Shown here piece by piece: positions 19,301 through 31,309 of a DNA stretch of 64,000 bases. Every line of letters starts with the position of its first letter. The stretch's first letter is position 1. Made by a program: the position numbers and the translations under genes. The notes beneath the pieces were generated by a model, which worked only from the letters and a program-made list of their open reading frames with translations, did no database searches and was not told the DNA's origin. The stretch comes from Archegozetes longisetosus (taxonomy: Eukaryota > Arthropoda > Arachnida > Sarcoptiformes > Trhypochthoniidae), in the NCBI GenBank assembly GCA_018873245.2, contig JAEMBT020000001.1:17486220-17550219 (forward strand), written 5' to 3'.

Positions 19301-20050
19301 TGTGATCTAATTATTTTATATGTTCGTAAATAACACCTAACATCTAATAGATTTGTGGAAACAGTTTATGCGTTGAGACTCTACTAATATTATAAGATAA
19401 AGGTAAATTTTTTATCATGATAAAATAGGAAAACCTCAAACTACATATGTATTTTGGGTAAACAAGCCTAACCTGGCCTAATCTAACCTCCTCGAAAATA
19501 AATATACTTGACTTTACCAAATAGTACACCAAACCAAACCTAAACGAAGCTATAATAGGTTGGATCGCTTCGAGACCTAACCTATTCTCCCTTCCCTCAT
19601 ACCAGGCTAGTTTGGGTTACAACTCGAGAAATCCAGGTTCATCCATTACGAGGTACTAAACCGAACAAAGATAAATATTTTATTTAGTTAAAGGTCACAT
19701 TGCCGGGTTGAGTTCAGTATGAATCATTTCAGCTCATCAAGCTGAATCCAATGATATTAATATATATGGTTTGAGGTCGTCCTATTTTGCAGCGGTCATT
19801 AAAATTATGCCTAAGGAATAGTTTTTAATAATAATGCTCCCGTATGTCATTATTTTTTATGATTGAAGATTGAGCCATAAGCACTTGTTAAATGTTTTGT
19901 GCCTTGCAACACCGGTTTTACTAATGTAATTCTGAAACTAACGAACATAGTAAAGTAAGTATACAAAAGTAACAAGTGTACTTAAGTAAGTTTAATAAAC
20001 AGAATAGAATTAAATGTAACAATTGTAAATAATCCGCTATCAATTGAATA
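19301..20050. other. No gene recognised
   Basis: Contains a slightly GC-richer part (19460-19720) rich in CCTAACCT-like strings. No coding or RNA gene could be supported. Confidence 0.4.
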
Positions 20051-20054
20051 ATAG

Positions 20055-20345
20055 GTATCTGTAATCTGCTAGCACGACATTACAGCGCATAAATTACAGC
20101 GCAAACAAACACTGAGTACGACATTACCGCGCAAGTCAATACAGCGCAAAGAAATACCGCGCACGACACTACGGCGCAAACTCCATTAACGCGTAAAATA
20201 AATACCTCGCAAACTATACTACCGCGTGGTAGTGACGTTTGCCCGGTATTGTCGTTGCGCGGTGGTGTCGTTTGCGCGGTGGTGCCGTTTGCGCGGTGGT
20301 GCCGTTTGCGCGGCATTGTCGCTTGCGCGGTAATGTCATGTAATA
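20055..20345. repeat. CpG-rich inverted array of GCGCAA / TTGCGC units
   Basis: About 290 bp of GC-rich DNA in an AT-rich setting. The left half has about seven degenerate units of the type CGACATTACCGCGCAA; the right half has about seven of the opposite type (TTTGCGCGGTGGTGTCGT). The halves are therefore largely reverse complements and could fold into a long stem. The outer ends (GACATTAC.GCGCA) match. Probably a MITE with subterminal repeats; no family recognised. The 78-codon frame across it is a by-product of the repeat. Confidence 0.7.
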
Positions 20346-20689
20346 CAGTAATCTTAAGTTACTGCAATCTAAATTTGACCCAGATGTGAATGGAATATAG
20401 CATTTTTTGTTGAGAAGTTTGAAGAGATTGTCCTCTTTGAGGGACAGAATCAGGTTTATAATGAAAGGCGGAGTGTGAAATAGGAAAGTATTGAAGTATT
20501 TAGGACGATGTATATGATTGTTGAATTATGTACACTTTGCTTATTCAAAAAAATTAGATTTAAAGTGACATAAGCAGTTGGATTTTAGTAATCAGGCTTA
20601 AGCATAACCTATCCCACAAATCTATATGTTAAGTATAATTATCGAATATTTCAAATAATTAGCTCATATTTTCAGTTTAATACTTTTCA
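20346..20689. other. No gene recognised
   Basis: AT-rich; no support for a gene or a repeat. Confidence 0.4.
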
Positions 20690-21075
20690 TGCTATTACTT
20701 ATTGATACAATAGTTGAAGTCTCATCTATTTGTATTTTAACTACCGTTACATAGAAAACAGATCTGTCTGCAATTGACAGCAAACTACTTAATTACTTGG
20801 TCATTTTGATAGCTATCAGTTACGTATGCGAAATACTGCCTCAAGTATTATTTGACTTTTGCTATTCTATATAAAAAGAATTTGACACGTCTATTGCTAC
20901 GAATCAGTCAATACTTCATTACTTTGATTAACATGATTATCATAAAATTGAAATTTGATTTATTGCTATTAAATTATTTCAGATAAGAATTTCAACACTA
21001 CTAACTATAAACTTGTTTGTCATTTCGAATGTCGTTATTCTCACACAAATGAGTGGTATATCTCTCACTTAACAC
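20690..21075 (+). pseudogene. Gustatory-receptor-like relic, subfamily B (B3)
   Basis: Plus-strand pieces VEVSSICILTTVT, VILIAISYVCEILPQVLFDF and ISTLLTINLFVISNVVILTQ parallel the 24453-24941 frame. Stops and frameshifts throughout. It precedes A3 on the same strand. Confidence 0.65.
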
Positions 21076-21308
21076 TTAGTATAATAAATTCTAAGTTTTT
21101 TAGAACTTAACTTTTTATTTGAATCAAGATCATTGAAATAATGAATTGTTCAGTAATATAAGTGAAATATATATAATTCTGAAAACTTTAATTCGATATT
21201 CCTAAAAGATTGATTTAATATCTAGTAAATATAATTCAAGTTCGACATTTGGGAACTTGAATTAATTTGATTCAACTAAACTGTAGAATTTTGAAAACCT
21301 TTAGAAAT

Positions 21309-21660
21309 CATGATATAAATTTATTATAAACGTTTAAGCTATAATTTGAAACCTGATTTCAAGTACTCAATTAAATCACATCGGATTTTTGGCATTTTAT
21401 ATTTTGGTGCAGAGTTGCATAATGAAAAATTGAATCTGTTATCACGTCTGATGATCGTTTCATGGAATATAGTGATTATTGAATACTCTGTCTGGTCATT
21501 CATCAAATCTATAGATTATAACGAAAATAAACTTTCAGGTTATATGCAAATCAAAATTTGATTCATTCCTTCGGGGTTATTCAAGGTCCATGGGAAGCTC
21601 AATTTATGCACTAGTTGTCTTAAATATTATTATTTTGATTCAAAATAATAAAAAATAATT
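21309..21660 (+). pseudogene. Gustatory-receptor-like relic, subfamily A (A3), internally deleted
   Basis: The ATG at 21309 is followed by a stop two codons later (MI-stop). The frame then follows A1 from YNLKPDFKYSIKSHRIFGI to about residue 75 (IDYNENK), where about 700 bp is missing. It resumes with the sequence around LSGYMQIKI (A1 residues about 308-317) and stops. The 71-codon frame at 21346-21561 is this fused remnant. Confidence 0.8.
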
Positions 21661-21893
21661 CAATTTGAAAAAGTTTTATCAATAATTTGAACAGGAATTT
21701 TTCAATTATTCGATTGTATTAGATAAAACATTTTATAAGTATTATAAGATATTGTTTATTTATGTAAATCGCAAAAGTGATTAGAAAGCATACAGCATAT
21801 TGAAAAGTTAATTATTTCGCTATATTTTAAAACTATATTCAATAAAATATATCAGTTGATATTCACAGCATGTGTTGAATATAATGATTAGAA

Positions 21894-23000
21894 TTAAGAT
21901 ATTGTTGTCTGAATTAGTATAACGGTATACGAAATAATGACAGCAATTATAGATAAAATGAGAGACAAATTAATATTAAATACTTTTGATGCATTGAATA
22001 CTATTTGTTCACTTATACTTGATATCAAGTGTAAATCTAGTTTAAGAGATATCTTTTCAACTTCTCTTTTGTTGGAATTTGAACACAAATCTCTGCTGAC
22101 ATTGATTTCAAGTAACTGAACAAATGATTCTACAGTATTAGGAATGATATGACAAGAATAGCATAAGCTTAAAATATACATCAATCGCACTAAAAATGTT
22201 GAAAAGTACACCACTATTGTGAAAGAGTTTAATGATCTGAAATTAATTGTAATCATACACAAAGTAGATATAATGATGAGAGAACTGTTAATTATCATTG
22301 TTAGTAAAATCGGTGAAAACGACTTATTCAATTGATTTATATTCAACTTGAGATTAGCAAATATTGCATAAATATCAGTTAACTTGTATGAATTCAAATG
22401 TTTTCTCAGATGATTCATTTGTATAGAGATAATTTTGCTTTTATAATAAATGAGTCCTATAAGTGAAAGCGATAGTAAAATATCCAAAGGACCAAACAAA
22501 ATTGAAGCAATCATTTTAGAAGGTGAAGGTTTTGAACCAATCACAAAAAAATAAAGTGTAGGTATGAGATATGCAATTAGAATCACAACGCCAATAATAA
22601 CTGATCCAAATATGTGGTCATCGATACGACATTCTGGAACTATCTTCCACTGAATATATTTCAAAATTTTATTTCCTTTGATTAATATAATAAAATAAAT
22701 GAAACATAACTCAAATAAATGACAGTAAACAGATATATGGTATAAAAAATTGACTAAAGAGAACTTTTCTTTGTAATCGTTTTTATTGGGATAACTCGTA
22801 TCTCCTCTAAGTAAGAATAAAATATATGAGATATACAGAATAGGCACTAAAATATTCCATGACCAAGTTACAAATCTCAACCATTTAGATTTGATATTAT
22901 AGCCATTATAAGATAATCCGTATATTCTATGAACCAATACCATTAATTTGAATCCGAAGTAGTTATCTTGCAATTTATGTGTTTTTTCAAGTATCATCAT
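21894..23000 (-). CDS. Gustatory-receptor-like 7-helix chemoreceptor (A5, divergent)
   Basis: Single exon, 368 codons, two consecutive ATG codons at the start (22995-23000). Only distantly similar to A1/A2 but collinear: FGFKLMVLVHRIYGLSYNG corresponds to PGFKYLIKSHRIFGISYFG at the N-terminus. The C-terminus has VFNINLSLILSIIAVIISYT followed by VILIQTTIS. Seven hydrophobic segments are visible, near residues 40-62, 85-108, 130-155, 165-190, 232-254, 260-285 and 340-364. It is the only receptor here without a close copy in the window. Opposite in orientation to its neighbours A3 and A4. Confidence 0.8.
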   Translation of the reverse strand: MMILEKTHKLQDNYFGFKLMVLVHRIYGLSYNGYNIKSKWLRFVTWSWNILVPILYISYILFLLRGDTSYPNKNDYKEKFSLVNFLYHISVYCHLFELCFIYFIILIKGNKILKYIQWKIVPECRIDDHIFGSVIIGVVILIAYLIPTLYFFVIGSKPSPSKMIASILFGPLDILLSLSLIGLIYYKSKIISIQMNHLRKHLNSYKLTDIYAIFANLKLNINQLNKSFSPILLTMIINSSLIIISTLCMITINFRSLNSFTIVVYFSTFLVRLMYILSLCYSCHIIPNTVESFVQLLEINVSRDLCSNSNKREVEKISLKLDLHLISSISEQIVFNASKVFNINLSLILSIIAVIISYTVILIQTTIS

Positions 23001-24400
23001 TACAGTAATAAAGAAGTCCTAATAAATGAACTTAATTCAAATCCTAATTTATTTTAAGTCTGATCTATAACTTATTCTGTTTCTGTTATAAATATTCAAA
23101 ATAATTTCCATTATTTTAGTTAAGTTTACTTTATTCTGTCAATAATTACATACTATAGGAAATGTTGTTTGCGATTAATTTTGTTACAGTGTTTGAATTG
23201 ATTCGAATGAATCAATCTGTTTGATAGGTTTTTGTTTGAATCTGAATTCCAATTCGATATAATTATGATCAATAGAGTGAAGACACGAGTGAACTCTGGT
23301 AATCAATGTGTCAATGTATATTGCCTTATTCTATACTTTTAGTTCTTCACTCTATTAACTTGAAATAAGTAACAGAAGATTCTGTGAACAATCTCAGGGT
23401 TTGTAAAGCAACAAATTGATCGTTATGGAGAGAATTTTGTATATATTTTAAAAATAAAGTTCAATTCAGTCGAATTATTTTGAGTTTGAAGCTTGTGTTT
23501 CGTTCAAATGTTAAATAACATACATCAAGTTTTCAGATTTCATAACTATTTATTTGTGAATGTTTTGATCTTTGTTTTGTTGAGGTTCTCGTGAGTGCTG
23601 TTGTAATGCAATTAATTTATAGTGAAAAGAATTCTAAGAATTAGGTCATACAGATATGACAATAAAACCTGTAAACAAATTATTTAAAGTGGTGCTTCGC
23701 ATGCGTCTAGCCTATTTGAGAGTTTTGACAAATAGACTGAAATTTTCGAATCAAAATCGCCAAGATTCGATTCGAACGCAGTCGAGTCGAGTCTGAGTAG
23801 AACTTAGATAGATTTGAAAGATTTATATTAAATCATAGAAATGTTCTGTGAAAAGATTTGAAATCAAACATTTATTTTGCTTTACAAAATATATATGCGT
23901 AGATTCAGGGTTATGAATAAGATTCAAACATAATATAATAAATCCATAATTTGAATTATGTTAGACTGGATAAATTTTTGAAAATATAATTTATAAATTA
24001 ATTGAGTTTTTACTATAATTCAAATAATAACCTGTTTTTGACTTTTATTATAATAAGAAGTTTGATAGTAATACTTTTCTCGATAAAGTTAAGATTAGCT
24101 ATTTAATTATTACAAAAGTTATATTGACTGTCAGAAGAAAACTTTTTAAGTGAAGAATTTTATAAGAAATAGCGATCAAGTCAGAATCAATAATCTGAAA
24201 ATTCCGATTAACTTATATCGATAAACCTGATCCTATTCCTCAGAGGGGATAAATTCTCAAGACTTCTGAACAACAAATGTTATCTTCGAATCTCTAATTC
24301 AACTGAATTGAATTTGGATCGTTATATCTTGACATAATTGCTACCTATTGCTTAAATGATAGCTCATTGCTCTCCATTGACCTCGTTTAATATTATTCTG
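23001..24400. other. Spacer with one MITE fragment (23692-23830)
   Basis: Mostly AT-rich DNA without recognised genes. 23692-23830 matches one end of the 12712-13379 hAT-type family (GTGGTGCTTCGCATGCG end, then GAACGCAGTCGAGTCGAGTC), so it is a truncated member. Confidence 0.5.
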
Positions 24401-24419
24401 TACATTAAACTTAAATATA

Positions 24420-25045
24420 ACACTAGTAAAATTCATCTTACATTTCACACATTTGACATTACTTATGGCTCAATCTTCAATCATAAAAATAATGGCAAAC
24501 AAGAGCATTATTATTAAGAATTATTTATCTCACATTCGTAGAATATTAACTCCTGAACTGTTGCCATTAATCTATCAAATGTCAGGCACTATCAACGAAC
24601 ATATCAAACAATTAGATCACATGTTCACTATAATACTTTACAAGCTACTACTTGTTGGTCCAATAGTCGAAGTCCCATCGATTTGTATTTTAACTACAGT
24701 TACATCGAAAACATATCCGTTTACAATTTCCAACAAACAATTTTATGAATATATTATCATTTTGATAGCTATCTGTTATGTATGTGAAATACTACCTCAA
24801 AAATTATTTGACTTTTTTATTCTATATAAAAAAGATTTAGCTCATCTATTACTACGAATCAATAAATACCACATTACTTTAATTAGCTTGATTATCATAA
24901 AATTGAAATTAGATCTACTTCCTTCAACTTATTTCAAATAAGAATTTCAACATTATTAACTGTAGACTCATTTGTCGTTTCACACGTCGTTATTATAAAA
25001 ACGAGTGATAGTTCTCTCACTCAACACTTAATAATGTTTTTCTGA
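24420..25045 (+). pseudogene. Gustatory-receptor-like relic, subfamily B (B4), longest copy
   Basis: An open frame from about 24453 to 24941 (an in-frame ATG is at 24465) gives about 160 residues with three hydrophobic segments, including VEVPSICILTTVTSKTY and EYIIILIAICYVCEILP. It matches A-type receptors from mid-protein onward. After the stop, a one-base shift restores RISTLLTVDSFVVSHVVIIK (about 24940-25000), the last helix. The N-terminal half is missing. It defines subfamily B, seen also at 10270, 18906 and 20690. Confidence 0.7.
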
Positions 25046-25271
25046 TAATACTTAAGTTATTCTAGAGTTAAACTTTTTCTTTGAATCCGAATCATTAAAA
25101 TAATAAACTGTTAAGGAATAAAACTGAAATATGAAATTATGAAAACTTTGATTTGGTATTTTCTAAAAGCGTTATTTAATTTCTAATAATTATAATGCAA
25201 TCTTAAGATTTAGGAACTTAAATTAATTTAATTCAACTAAATGATCGACTTGTGGACAAATTTTAGAAATC

Positions 25272-26337
25272 ATGATAGAAGTTGATCGCAAACATTTAAA
25301 CTATAATTCGAAACCTGGTTTCAAGTACTTAATTAAATTGCATCGGATTTTCGGCATTTCATATTTTGGTGCAGAGCTACAAAATGAAAAATTGAATCTG
25401 TTATCACGTCTGATCATCGTTTCATGGAATATAGTGATTATTGGATATTCTGTCTGGTCATTCATCATATCTACAGATCAGAATGAAAATAATGATTTCA
25501 TAGATGAGAAAAATAAGTCAACGATAATGAGTGTAATCAGAAACGCATCATTTGTTAGTTATTTCTTTGTTAACTTTAATAATAGTTTATTACTTATGAT
25601 AAGAGGTAAATATATATTTGCATTGATTTATGACTCAAAATTTAGTTTAAATCTGACACAAGAAAAAAATTGCCATCAAAATCATTGTAACACAAGTAGT
25701 TTCGGCTTTCATCTTACCAACTATTTGTCAAATATTTTTTATTCAAAACATTATTTTTTTTGCGATCGATAGGTTTATAGAAGATTTCTTTATTGTTTGT
25801 TCATTTTCATCTCTCATTGCATTGATAGCCTATGAAAGTTATTTCATATCTTCTTATTTAGATAATGTTAGTCAAGATATAGATCAGTTAACAATCACTA
25901 ATTTTCATCAAATTCTGTTTCAAATTAAAAAACATGTTAAACAATTAGATGATCTCATATCATATGCAACAATTACTATGATATTTAGCTGTCTAATTAT
26001 TAGCATTTCATCTCTCTGTCTTATTGTAACTGATATTAAGAACTCTTACTTTTATGCATTCATAGGTTTAATAGATTACACTATTTTCTCTATTTCATTG
26101 TGTTTTGCATGTAATATTATACCTAAAAGTGTTGAAAATTTTTGTTGTTTGTTTGAAGAAAAATTAGTTGAATCTAAGAATCCGGAAGCTTCAGAATATA
26201 TACAACTTTTAAGTTGTATGCAAACCAAAATTGGGTTCACTGCTTGGGATCTCTTCAAAATCGATATGACTTCTGTTCTGTCAATTTATTCGATAATTAT
26301 CTCATATTCTGTTATTTTGATTCAAACTAACCAATAA
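25272..26337 (+). pseudogene. Gustatory-receptor-like gene (A4), one 2-bp deletion
   Basis: ATG at 25272. The first 133 or so codons follow A1/A2 closely (MIEVDRKHLNYNSKPGFKYL). In the run AGAAAAAAATTGCC near 25661-25674, two bases are missing relative to A1 (AGAAAAGAAAATTGCC), which shifts the frame. From 25675 the +1 frame stays open through the remaining helices to SYSVILIQTNQ and TAA at 26335-26337. Apart from that lesion it is nearly complete, so the loss is recent, segregating, or a sequencing error in an A-run. Confidence 0.85.
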
Positions 26338-26539
26338 ACAATTTAATTTGAAAAATTTTTATCAATAATTCAACAGAGTTTTTCCAATTATTCGACTATA
26401 CTATATAAAACATTTCATAAGTTTACAAAATTTTTATTGATTTGTGTGAATTATAAAAGTGACTAGAAAGACATATATTGCAAAACTAGTTTTCTATAAT
26501 ACTTTGAAATGATATTCAATAGTACATATCAGTTAATAC

Positions 26540-27746
26540 CAGGCTGACCACCTCTCACCCAACTCACGTGATTCTCACGTATTGAGAAGTCTGACTCGCG
26601 TCTCCCGCATCGGTTACTTGCGTGAGGTGAGGGTCTCACGCATTTAGAAGATTTTCTGAAACATTAAAATATGTTAGAAACCAATTTCGAATTGAATAAT
26701 TTCTATTTATAACATCAAAACATTAACTACTATTTAAATACTAAGCGATAAACTGTAAAACAAAATTCTTTTATGTTATTGAAAGTTAGTAAATATGAAA
26801 CCTCATTTCAAAAGTGTATTCGTAAAAGATATAAAGTTGTAATCACATAAGTTTTTCTGTATTTTTGTCATGGAGTGATGAAATTCTTCAATGAATATCT
26901 TCTCAAATTGCAAGACAAGTCAATCATTGTAATTCATTTGTACCAAATAATTATTGAAATGCGTTCAATAATAAAAAAAATAGAATTGAGCATAAGTTTT
27001 TTGGTGTTAAAGTAGCCGATTATCTAAGGCGAATTGACTTGAGAGACAAAATTTTTTAACACCGAATGTCGAAGCATATGAACTATGCTTAAATAATTTA
27101 ATTGGTGGTTTCATTCAGAGGAAAACGAATTTTGAAGAGTTCCTCATGTCTCAGTCTCAAGAATGAAATTAAAATCAATGAGACAAATGTCTTGAAATCC
27201 ATTGAAGTATCTATAGATGAGGGCCAGCTAATGGATGAGATATCACTTTTCAATTTGGTTTTCGCTTCGACTAGTGAAGATAAAGCCCTGAACAATAATA
27301 AGCTTTGGGTCAAACTTCTGAAAATCAATCCTTTGCCAAACCTAACAAAAATTGTTGAATCAGTTCTCTGTGTTTCGATAGCTAACAATTTCTTCGAAAG
27401 ATTATTTAGTCTAAGAAATTATGGGATGACGAGAAAAGCCTGATGAATATTGATTTGGTCAGAGCGGAAGTCTGCATAAAGCCTAACTTTCAGATATTAT
27501 GTATTAAGTTTGCTGATTACGTTTCGAAGAATGAGGCGATATTAAGAGCTGCAAAATTGAATAAAAAATACACTTTCAAATACAGTAAATTATTCGCTAA
27601 TAATTGGTGTAATTCTCAGTGGTAAAAGTTTTTAGGTAACTTAAGTGTTAAGTTTATTGATCTCTGGAATTTCATTGAAAAAATAGCTTACTCCCCCTTT
27701 GTATCAAAATCTCACGCAAGTGGCCCGAACCGAGGTGGTCAGCCTG
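26540..27746 (+). mobile_element. hAT element with partial transposase, 1207 bp
   Basis: Inverted ends CAGGCTGACCACCTC / GAGGTGGTCAGCCTG. Perfect 8-bp duplication GTTAATAC at 26532-26539 and 27747-27754. 27102-27620 encodes the transposase C-terminus (LPNLTKIVESVLCVSIANNF, FFERLFSLRNYGMTRKA, then after a frameshift near 27440 NIDLVRAEVCIKPNF). The N-terminal and catalytic parts are missing. A second copy is at 38232. Confidence 0.85.
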
Positions 27747-27848
27747 GTTAATACTCACATAATATGTAAAGTATAAAGATTTGAACTAAAATATTGCAAT
27801 TATCCATCAAATAATCAAGAATTTTGCGAGATTAGCATTAAATGACTT

Positions 27849-27902
27849 GTTTAGATTTGATATTAACATTAAATTTTAGTATTGATATCAAATCTAAACA
27901 AA
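27849..27902. repeat. Short hairpin
   Basis: TGTTTAGATTTGATAT and its exact reverse complement ATATCAAATCTAAACA are separated by about 20 bases. Context is AT-rich non-coding DNA; function unknown. Confidence 0.6.
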
Positions 27903-28133
27903 ATTAGATTTAATTTTAAAATCAGTATTCAATAATTATTTTTATTTTTTATTTTAAATAACTCACTTATTTTATTGCAAAATGACATCAACTAATTACT
28001 ATTAAGCATTTACTTGAATGGAAATTAGTATAACTTTTGACGTTTTAAATATATTTCGCATTACATATGTTTAGGATTACAGTTTTAAAATATAATTTTA
28101 TATAAGTATTTCAATAGACAGAAAGTTTGAACG

Positions 28134-28274
28134 CAGTGCTCAGTTGGTGCTCGGTGCTCGAGCACCTTCAAAAAGCGAACACCGAGCACTTCGATTTTGC
28201 CGAGCATGAGCGCGAGCACTGAGCACCAAATTTTCCCCGAGCACGAGCATGAACACCGAGCACGCTCATCACTG
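28134..28274. mobile_element. Small hAT-like MITE with GAGCAC subterminal repeats
   Basis: About 141 bp dense in GAGCAC / GTGCTC. The right end, read on the minus strand, is CAGTGATGAGCGTGCTCGG; the left end CAGTGCTCAGTTGGTGCTCGG is similar. No clear 8-bp duplication, so the left end may be truncated. Confidence 0.6.
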
Positions 28275-29170
28275 ATGTAAATTACTTGAAAAGTCATGTT
28301 TAACCAGATTAATTGCATACTCAATTAAGTAATTGGAATTTAGTGACTAAATTTGATTTGTTTTAATCTCATCTTATATTTGAAAGTTGAACGGATTTAA
28401 TTCTTAGCTAAAAAGTTGTGAAGTGCTCTAATTAACATGCGTTGTATCCTCTCATTGTCAGTAAACGAGCCTAAGACACAAAATTAAAGAGTTTCCTACC
28501 ATTGACTCATTTACTGACGTTGAGGTGTATAACGCGTACTAAGTGGTAGTTTTTTGCCAGTTGACCGTGTCACTTTAAAAAGCAGACATCTAAATTTTAG
28601 CAGGTCCCATACTGTGTTAACCGTAAGAAGCCAAATCAATACTCAAGGAATTTTCGCCCATCTCTGCGTCTGCATAGGATTAATTGATAACACTTTCCTT
28701 AAAACATTGAAACTTTTCCAATATACTTAGTTTTTATTTAACACAAAGCATTGAATGAATGAAATCGTTCATATAATCCTAGTTTATGTAAAAATAAAGA
28801 ATAAATTGTCGTAAACTTTATTTCAATTGTTACTTTTCCGGACTTAATCTAAAGATCAAACTTTGATAAGAGATTAGAGAGGGAACAAAACTACCCATTG
28901 TGATTGACTTAAGAGCATTTCACTATGAAAAGATCGTAAATTTTATAGTTATGTCTGCTTTTTAAAGCGGCTCGTTCAATTTCTAAAACTTATGATCAAA
29001 TCATGATACGGTATGTCTTAACATTTAAACTGAGATAAAGTAGTTACAGCTTTTATGCCTTGATATTCTAATTAGGATGTCGAATAAATTACTAATTGAT
29101 TCAAAATTTGATATTTCCAAACAAACTTGATATATATAATGAACAGTTTTACACTATGGTACAGAACTTA
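28275..29170. other. No gene recognised; 17-bp inverted pair
   Basis: CTTTAAAAAGCAGACAT near 28572 recurs inverted near 28953, with weaker similarity outside, perhaps the remains of an inverted-repeat element. Nothing else supported. Confidence 0.35.
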
Positions 29171-29898
29171 CGAGGGAAGTTCGGGACTATGTAATAACCG
29201 ATTTCAAAAATATTTTTATGGCATAAACAACATGTGATATGATGTCCGAAAAGGCATATAAAAAAGGCTGACCGCTAGACACTTATAAGTTATGACCACT
29301 TAAAAAGTGATTTCCTAAGGCTTATATTCTATTGATTCCTATGTAATTCGCCTATTATATATGTACTCTAATTCAGTCAAATTACTTAATGGATTGCAAT
29401 AATATTGTTAATAAGGAAAAACTTCAAGTCATTTTGAATAAAAGGATAATCTGAAGTTTTATATTTAAAAGTAAGTTTCTATATATCAATATTTCTAGAT
29501 TTTCATATTTATCATATCTCTAAAAATTTCTTTAGAAATCCATTGAATTTAAAAGATATGATAGATACGAAAAATTAGAACTATTGATATATAGAACTTT
29601 TAAATATGAAATTTCAGATTATCCTTTTTTTGTTCAAAATGACTTGAAGTTTATCCTTATTAATAATATTATTGCCATTCATTGAGCAATTTGGCTGAAT
29701 TAGAGTACATTTTGATGGGCAAAATACATAGGAATCAATAGAAATAAGCCTTAGGAAATCACTTTTTAAGTGGTCATAACTTATAAGTGTCTAGCGGTCA
29801 GCCTTTTTTATATGCCTTTCCGGACATCATATCACATGTTGTTTATGCCATAAAAATATTTTTGAAATCGGTTATTACATAGTCCCGAACTTCCTTCG
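29171..29898. repeat. Long fold-back element, 728 bp
   Basis: The two halves are imperfect reverse complements around about 29535, from CGAGGGAAGTTCGGGACTAT at 29171 to its complement ending at 29898. The outer 250 bp of each arm are the best matched. A transcript through it would form a dsRNA hairpin of about 300 bp. No ORF. Confidence 0.8.
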
Positions 29899-31132
29899 TT
29901 AGTTCAACTTAGTTCTGTACTATTCCGTAGACTTTCTTAAACTTGAAGAAAATAAACTACTAGAACTTGTTGTTGACTCAAAACTCAATGACTAAAAGTA
30001 ATAAACATCAAACGATTATCAGAGAATGATATATGTAAAGGTTTGACTCACTGTTAAAAGTGTTTTTTATTATTGTGTAAGATCTTATGAATGGTCGACA
30101 CAATTTCTAACATGTAAAACAATAAAACTTAATGTTTTTGATAATTGTGCTGTTGTATAATTGTTATGCAGATATAAATTCTTTGATTTTAAATCAGTTT
30201 TTCATTCTTTTAAATAGTTTGTCAAACAGTTATCTTTAAAATGCTTTATATTTTATGTAATGGTTTACTAATGCTTTCAAGGTTATCATTGTATTATCGT
30301 TAGCTATGAAATGCGGCTCATATTTTAAAAGAATAACAATTCAGATCTATTTTGTTTATATAAGATATGTTAAAAAAACTGGCAAAGAGAGTCAGTCTTT
30401 GGGCGGAGGCGTTGAGGAGAGGACCTCATTATGCCTTTAAGTGAAATTGAAAAAGTGTTAGAAAGAAGTAAAATTATTTAATATGTGAAAACCTTTAAAT
30501 ATGTTTATAACATTTTTATGTATCAATCAAATAACGAAATCACGTCTAAATCCTATGTTATTTTTCTTTATCTGTTTGTCATTAAATATTCTTTTAATCA
30601 CTTATAATTTTCAAGAAAATAAAAGATTTCAATCAAACAAAGTATAATATTATTAATATTTTAATAGAATATTTATTTCAGAGTTCTGGATAAATAGTTA
30701 ACTTTAGTCCCCAGTTATGCGTTTAGGTTTATGAGCTCGAACCAGAACGGCATAACAATGTTCGGCGAATTAAATAAATTTTATTAACTAATTCGATTAG
30801 TTGTTCAAATATCGAGGTTTTACTGTATTAAGTAGCTAACAACGTAATAGACTCAATCCCAAGTCTAAACCCAACACAGACGTTACATGAGGTTCATGAA
30901 TGTTATTCTTCGCCCCGAGAGTAGATCGCATTTAAGAAACTTTTAATAATCAAATTGAATGTAATATAATTAATGTTTAAAAATTCAATATTTTATAGGA
31001 AAACATATGTTGAAAAGTTCGTTATTTAACAATGTTTAACTCCTAATCATATTGTCTGAAACTCTTAATAGAGTTCGAGAAGTTATTTTGTTGGTCACAA
31101 CAATTGTTAGTGAATAAATAAGTCTTATAAAC
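29899..31132. other. AT-rich stretch with a pogo/Tigger-like end
   Basis: No gene recognised. At 30803-30825 the minus strand reads CAGTAAAACCTCGATATTTG, the typical pogo/Tigger-type terminal repeat, followed by TA at 30826-30827. Similar material extends to about 30735; the other end was not found. Confidence 0.45.
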
Positions 31133-31305
31133 AATGACTATCTCTTATTTTAAATACCATTTTTGATGCTTAAAGTGTTTTTAAACAGAACATCATGATT
31201 AAAGAACAATATTTTCTTTGACTTATTTCAAACTTTTTTTCATAAGTTTGATCTGATCGATGCGTAATATTAAAGAAAAATTGCACTTAATATATGAGTT
31301 TACAA
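31133..31305. repeat. Inverted paralogue of the SREBP-like gene's 3' flank
   Basis: Matches the reverse complement of 46650-46805 (for example TAAATACCATTTTTGATGCT and GATCGATGCGTAATATTAAA) with moderate divergence. The neighbouring coding region of that gene has no counterpart here. Confidence 0.65.
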
Positions 31306-31309
31306 GTTA

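Noticed and set aside
19590..19660. tRNA-like or SINE promoter boxes
   Set aside because: GGTTCATCC resembles a B box, but no A box at the right spacing and no cloverleaf could be drawn.
28085..28324. Cys/Ser-rich 79-codon minus frame
   Set aside because: Produced by GAGCAC repeats of the small MITE.
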